In this document: positions 6,284 through 8,735 of the stretch, piece by piece | Numbering within the stretch: the stretch's first letter is position 1 | How the letters are laid out: each line of letters begins with the position of its first letter | Assembly: GCA_021641225.1 (NCBI GenBank) | Contig: JAJWXI010000070.1 | Coordinates: 1 to 8,735 of the forward strand | Length of the DNA: 8,735 nucleotides | Direction of reading: 5' to 3' | From: Collinsella aerofaciens | GTDB lineage: Bacteria; Actinomycetota; Coriobacteriia; Coriobacteriales; Coriobacteriaceae | Made by a program: the position numbers and the translations under genes | Notes under the pieces: generated by a model | What the model was told of the DNA's origin: nothing | Databases searched by the model: none | The model's input: only the letters and a program-made list of their open reading frames with translations

Positions 6284-7921
6284 ATGCAACATATCGATCG
6301 GATTATCCGCTCCAAGAACGTCTTTACCGCGCAAGACGGCATCGATACTGCCCGCGAGCTGGCGATTGCCATCGCAGGCGATCGTATCGTCGCAGTCGGT
6401 GCGCCCAATGACGTGATCGCCGCCGCTCCTGCCGCCACGTCGGTTATCGACTACGGCGAGCAGTTTGTCTGCCCCGGCTTTCATGACGCTCATCTGCACT
6501 TCTTCCATACCTCGGTCGGTTCCTCGCCGTACATGCTCATGGATATGGGCACGTCCGAGGCGGCACTGGTGCAACATGCGCTCGAGTTTTCCCAGGACCT
6601 GCCCGACGACGCTTGGGTTGTGACGCAGGGCTGGCGCGATTACCGTTGGGACCCGCCCGAGCATCCTAGCAAGGCGTCGCTCGATGCGGCATTCCCCGAT
6701 CGTCCCTGCGTTATGTATTCGGGCGACGGGCACACGCTTTGGCTCAACAGCCGTGCACTCGAGGCGCTCGGCGTCACGCGCGACAGCGAGCCTCCGACGG
6801 GCGGTAGCTACGACAAGGATGCAAACGGCGAGCTCACGGGTATCGCTCACGAAGCGGCCGCTATGCAGCTGCTTCCGCGCTGCCTTGAGTGGCTGGGGGA
6901 GGATCGCATTGCAAGCGCTTACGCCGATCAAATGAGGCGTATGGCCGAGCAGGGCATCACCTCGATCTGTGACATGTCGCTCATGCCCATGCCGGGCTGC
7001 GATTTTATCCGCGACGACGTCTATGACAAGCTGCAAACAGTCGGCAAGCTGGGCATTCGAGCTCATCTGTTCCCCACGTTGCTGGATGACCAATCGCGCT
7101 TAGAAGAACTGCAGACCCGCTACGCGAACAACGCGCTGCTCTCGGCGCCTGGCTTTAAGCAGTTCTTCGACGGCGTCTCGAGCGAACACACGGCATATCT
7201 CACCGAGCCCTATACCAATCCGCGCTTCCCGGGCGACCAGGGCCGTCTGACAGTTCCTGCCGAGCGCATGCGTAAGTTGGTTCTGGCGGCTGCGGAGCGC
7301 GGCCACACTGTGCGTATCCACGTCATCGGCGACGGTGCGATTCATGCCGCGCTGGATATCTTCGAGGAGGCCGCCGACCTGTACGGCCTGCCCCAGCACG
7401 GCCATAACACACTCGAGCATCTGGAGAACCTCCTGCCCCAGGACATCGACCGCTTGCGCAAGCTCAACGTGGTCGCCTCGAGCCAGCCCTGCCATATCAC
7501 GCTCGACCCGGGTGGTCCGGAGCGCGACCTGGGCTTGGAGCGCAGCCGCATCATGTGGCCGTTTGCGACCTATAAACAGCGCGGCATTCGCCAAGCCTTC
7601 GGTACCGACAGCCCTATCACGCCTGTTACTAGCATGAACGTGCTCTACACGGCTATCACGCGCCAAGACCCCAAAAGCCACTGGCCCGAGGGCGGCTGGC
7701 TGCCGAGTGAGCGTATCGATGCGGCAACGGCTCTGCGCAACTACACCCTGGGCAGCGCCTATGCAGCGGGCGACGAGCAAAACCTCGGCAGCCTGGAACC
7801 CGGCAAATACGCCGACCTGGTAGTCCTGGATCAAAACCCGCTCACCATCGACCCCCAAGAGCTCCAAGCCACCAAAGTCCAAGCCACCTATCTGGCAGGC
7901 AACCTAATCTACGAGCGCTAA
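6284..7921 (+). CDS. YtcJ-type amidohydrolase (Amidohydro_3 family)
   Basis: A 545-residue cytoplasmic metal-dependent hydrolase. ATG 6284 (MQHIDRIIRSKNVFT) is preferred because GGGG (6274-6277) precedes it by 6 nt and because family members begin directly with the strand leading to I.(N/S)..(I/V)FT. Nearby in-frame starts at 6251, 6272 and 6278 remain possible. The small beta domain is followed by the metal motif CPGFHDAHLHF with H70 and H72, then SGDGHTLWLNSRAL (146-159), which is typical of this family (usual form D.H..W.NS.AL). Further signature residues are K292 in GFKQFFDGVSS, H346 in RIHVIGDGA, H379 in NTLEHLENL, and D442 in GTDSPI. The ending LGSLEPGKYADLVVLDQNPL is the standard amidohydrolase C-terminus. 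Members cleave exocyclic or side-chain amides and esters; the substrate is unknown. It is divergent to the M20D gene and probably regulated with it. Confidence 0.93.
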   Translation: MQHIDRIIRSKNVFTAQDGIDTARELAIAIAGDRIVAVGAPNDVIAAAPAATSVIDYGEQFVCPGFHDAHLHFFHTSVGSSPYMLMDMGTSEAALVQHALEFSQDLPDDAWVVTQGWRDYRWDPPEHPSKASLDAAFPDRPCVMYSGDGHTLWLNSRALEALGVTRDSEPPTGGSYDKDANGELTGIAHEAAAMQLLPRCLEWLGEDRIASAYADQMRRMAEQGITSICDMSLMPMPGCDFIRDDVYDKLQTVGKLGIRAHLFPTLLDDQSRLEELQTRYANNALLSAPGFKQFFDGVSSEHTAYLTEPYTNPRFPGDQGRLTVPAERMRKLVLAAAERGHTVRIHVIGDGAIHAALDIFEEAADLYGLPQHGHNTLEHLENLLPQDIDRLRKLNVVASSQPCHITLDPGGPERDLGLERSRIMWPFATYKQRGIRQAFGTDSPITPVTSMNVLYTAITRQDPKSHWPEGGWLPSERIDAATALRNYTLGSAYAAGDEQNLGSLEPGKYADLVVLDQNPLTIDPQELQATKVQATYLAGNLIYER

Positions 7922-7941
7922 GTATTCATGTCTTACCGTTA

Positions 7942-7987
7942 AACGCGGCTCGGGCAGCTTATTTTGGGATGGCGCTCGAGCCGCGTT
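7942..7987 (+). terminator. Hairpin after the YtcJ-type gene
   Basis: AACGCGGCTCG (7942-7952) pairs perfectly over 11 bp with CGAGCCGCGTT (7977-7987) around a 24-nt loop, 20 bp after the stop codon. The downstream tract TTGGTTCG is only weakly T-rich, so it is a probable rather than certain intrinsic terminator. Confidence 0.6.
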
Positions 7988-8017
7988 GGTTCGCCAATGG
8001 GGGTTCGTTAGGAGCGT

Positions 8018-8065
8018 CCCCGCCCTGCTTGATCTGGGCGCGGGGCGGAGGCGCCGCTTCCCCGC
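8018..8065. repeat. Mutually exclusive GC-rich stems
   Basis: CCCCGCCC (8018-8025) can pair with GGGCGCGGGG (8036-8045, two bases bulged), while the overlapping GCGGGG (8040-8045) can pair with CCCCGC (8060-8065). Both stems cannot form at the same time, which is an attenuator-like arrangement. No leader peptide or downstream gene gives it a clear job. Confidence 0.4.
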
Positions 8066-8105
8066 GCGCTCAATTTGGACAGCAGCAATGCTATCTCTAG
8101 GTGTT

Positions 8106-8135
8106 TTGCATACTTTCCATTACGAATTGCATAAA
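8106..8135 (+). promoter_or_regulatory. Weak promoter candidate with TTGCATA direct repeat
   Basis: TTGCATA occurs at 8106-8112 and again at 8127-8133, exactly 21 bp apart, about two helical turns, with TTC-N6-GAA between. TTGCAT could act as a -35 box and CATAAA (8130-8135) as a -10 box at 18 bp. A transcript from here would run through the 8203-8224 hairpin to the terminator-like hairpin at 8277-8296. Confidence 0.3.
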
Positions 8136-8202
8136 AAGGCTGGGATGTCCTTTCTGATCCTGATGTACCCCCGCCCGCGCCGTGCAAAAAACGGAGTATT
8201 CA

Positions 8203-8232
8203 GCACCGCATGCCCCGTCGGTGCCGCTGCGG
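8203..8232. repeat. Hairpins inside the first inverted repeat
   Basis: GCACCG (8203-8208) pairs with CGGTGC (8219-8224) over 6 bp, and overlapping CCGCA (8206-8210) can instead pair with TGCGG (8228-8232). These are alternative stems directly beside the left arm of the larger repeat. No function can be assigned. Confidence 0.4.
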
Positions 8233-8276
8233 TTGGGTAACGTTGCGGAGATTGACGTCATTTTGGGCTCCTGTAC

Positions 8277-8296
8277 GGCGCGAGGCGCCCCTTTTT
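8277..8296 (+). terminator. Short terminator-like hairpin
   Basis: GGCGC (8277-8281) and GCGCC (8285-8289) form a 5-bp all-GC stem with a 3-nt loop, then CC and TTTTT (8292-8296). It has the form of a small intrinsic terminator and lies inside the first inverted repeat, with no gene upstream on + nearer than the YtcJ-type gene. Confidence 0.45.
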
Positions 8297-8411
8297 GTCC
8301 TGACGGAGTTTGCCTGCCGACTTAAATCGCCGGTCGAAGGTGTCCTTGGGATCAATATGGTGTGTCCGGCGCGTATGCAGCCGTCCTGGCTTGCTGAATA
8401 CTCCCAAAAAT

Positions 8412-8438
8412 GCACGGTGCTCCCCAAGGGACCCGTGC
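8412..8438. repeat. Hairpin overlapping the right arm of the first inverted repeat
   Basis: GCACGG (8412-8417) pairs with CCGTGC (8433-8438), continued inside by TCCC (8421-8424) with GGGA (8428-8431). It uses the inner end of the right 26-nt arm, so local and long-range pairing compete. Confidence 0.5.
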
Positions 8439-8494
8439 GCGCAGCGAAAACCATGCACATGTCGCTATCCGCATCGCCATTTTGCTGCACTGAC

Positions 8495-8705
8495 TTTTCT
8501 GAATGCCGGGACCGAATTAGTTAACCTGGCTCCCGTGTGGCTCCGGAGGGGCGGGGCATAAGGTTTATCGTGAGTTCCGCACGAGCCGAAGGCCACTTAA
8601 TGTGGCCTTCATGCGAGCAGGACTGCCCGAGCAGGAAACCTTATGCCCCGCCCCGCCGGAGCCACACGGGAGCCACCGCTAAGTTATCCCCCGGCATTCA
8701 GAAAA
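8495..8705. repeat. 211-bp element with about 70-nt inverted arms
   Basis: The outer parts TTTTCTGAATGCCGGG (8495-8510) and 8690-8705 are perfectly complementary over 16 bp. The inner parts 8527-8566 and 8636-8675 match over 39 of 40 bp, the only mismatch being 8547 against 8655. Between these blocks lie CCGAATTAGTTAACC (8512-8526) and CCGCTAAGTTATCC (8676-8689), which resemble each other in direct, not inverted, orientation. The 69-bp centre contains a further perfect hairpin and a 9-bp direct repeat CGAGCAGGA at 8614 and 8628. No open reading frame fits. This suits a MITE-like element or a large structured RNA. Confidence 0.9.
8588..8610. repeat. Central 9-bp perfect hairpin of the 211-bp element
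   Basis: GAAGGCCAC (8588-8596) pairs perfectly with GTGGCCTTC (8602-8610) around the 5-nt loop TTAAT. It sits close to the middle of the 211-bp inverted repeat, so a transcript would form one long stem topped by this hairpin. No T run follows, so it is not a terminator. Confidence 0.8.
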
Positions 8706-8732
8706 TCTAAGTGCCAAAAAATAAGATTTTTT
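8702..8732. terminator. A/T-rich terminator-like hairpin at the window edge
   Basis: AAAATCT (8702-8708) pairs with AGATTTT (8724-8730), with T continuing to 8732 on + and a TTTT run on the minus strand side. The stem is short and A/T-rich and overlaps the outer end of the 211-bp inverted repeat. It may end a gene converging from beyond the window. Confidence 0.35.
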
Positions 8733-8735
8733 GAC

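Larger units (their letters stand above)
8180..8417. repeat. Inverted repeat with 26-nt arms
   Basis: The arm 8180-8205 (CCGTGC ... GGAGTATTCAGCA) is matched in inverted orientation by 8392-8417 (TGCTGAATACTCC ... GCACGG). 13 outer and 6 inner bases match perfectly (inner and outer as seen from the TGCTGAAT end). The 7 bases between differ: AAAAAAC in the left arm and CAAAAAT in the right, both A-rich on the same strand. The spacer is 186 bp. It could be the ends of an element or two oppositely oriented binding sites. Confidence 0.8.
7922..8735. other. 814-bp gene-free, repeat- and hairpin-rich region
   Basis: No reading frame here looks coding. The frames at 7986-8240 (+), 8210-8524 (+) and 8200-8490 (-) overlap each other, lack good ribosome binding sites, are rich in Cys, Arg, Ser and His, and run through the arms of inverted repeats. 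Instead the region holds nested inverted repeats, several stable hairpins and T-run terminator-like structures, described separately. The boundary to the coding DNA is abrupt just after 7921. It may be a non-autonomous mobile element, a structured RNA locus, or the remnant of an insertion. Confidence 0.65.

Noticed and set aside
8253..8260. Perfect palindrome TGACGTCA
   Set aside because: An 8-bp palindrome is expected by chance at this scale, and the same word also occurs inside the M20D coding region at 6053-6060.
8200..8490. Hypothetical protein frames of 60-105 codons on both strands in the last 750 bp
   Set aside because: They overlap one another, cross inverted-repeat arms, lack ribosome sites and have compositions unlike the real genes here.
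7922..8735. CRISPR array, tRNA or riboswitch in the repeat-rich end
   Set aside because: No regularly spaced direct repeats, no cloverleaf or CCA end and no known riboswitch core could be recognised.

Overview
The window reads as chromosomal DNA of a high-GC Gram-positive gut bacterium, most likely a Coriobacteriia member of the Collinsella type. The reasons are codons rich in G/C at third positions, strong AGGAGG-type ribosome binding sites, an Asp23/Gls24 + DUF2273 envelope-stress operon, a YitT-family transporter and small zinc-ribbon membrane proteins. The taxon is inferred from gene style; no rRNA or other marker gene is present.

Layout. Bases 1-999 hold the end of an envelope-stress operon on +: the last codons of an upstream gene (perhaps AmaP-like), a two-helix DUF2273 protein and an Asp23/Gls24 protein, closed by an intrinsic terminator at 1052-1093. 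Bases 1206-2228 encode a YitT/DUF2179 membrane protein. Bases 2378-3727 and 3911-4528 encode two membrane proteins that both begin with the same zinc ribbon (CxxC-x10-CxxC) but have unrelated membrane parts. The first ends at a 15-bp perfect terminator hairpin; the second is preceded by a structured leader with an orphan consensus Shine-Dalgarno. A 15-bp perfect hairpin at 4583-4618 separates the second from a convergent gene.

Bases 4653-6116 (-) encode an M20D amidohydrolase/peptidase with an unusual Ala/Arg/Asp-rich C-terminal tail. Divergent from it, 6284-7921 (+) encodes a YtcJ-type amidohydrolase (Amidohydro_3). The 167-bp divergent spacer carries a good promoter for the M20 gene overlapped by repeated TGCC[A/G]CTTGGC motifs, a plausible shared operator. 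Together the pair suggests catabolism of N-acyl or amide compounds, substrate unknown.

The last 814 bases (7922-8735) contain no convincing gene but are unusually structured. They hold GC-rich mutually exclusive stems, a 21-bp-spaced TTGCATA direct repeat, a 238-bp structure bounded by 26-nt inverted arms, a 211-bp structure with about 70-nt inverted arms (39/40 identical in the inner part) around a further perfect hairpin, and terminator-like hairpins. The word CTGAATRC recurs at the outer or inner ends of all four arms. This is the most unusual part of the window and may be a non-autonomous mobile element, a structured RNA locus, or both.
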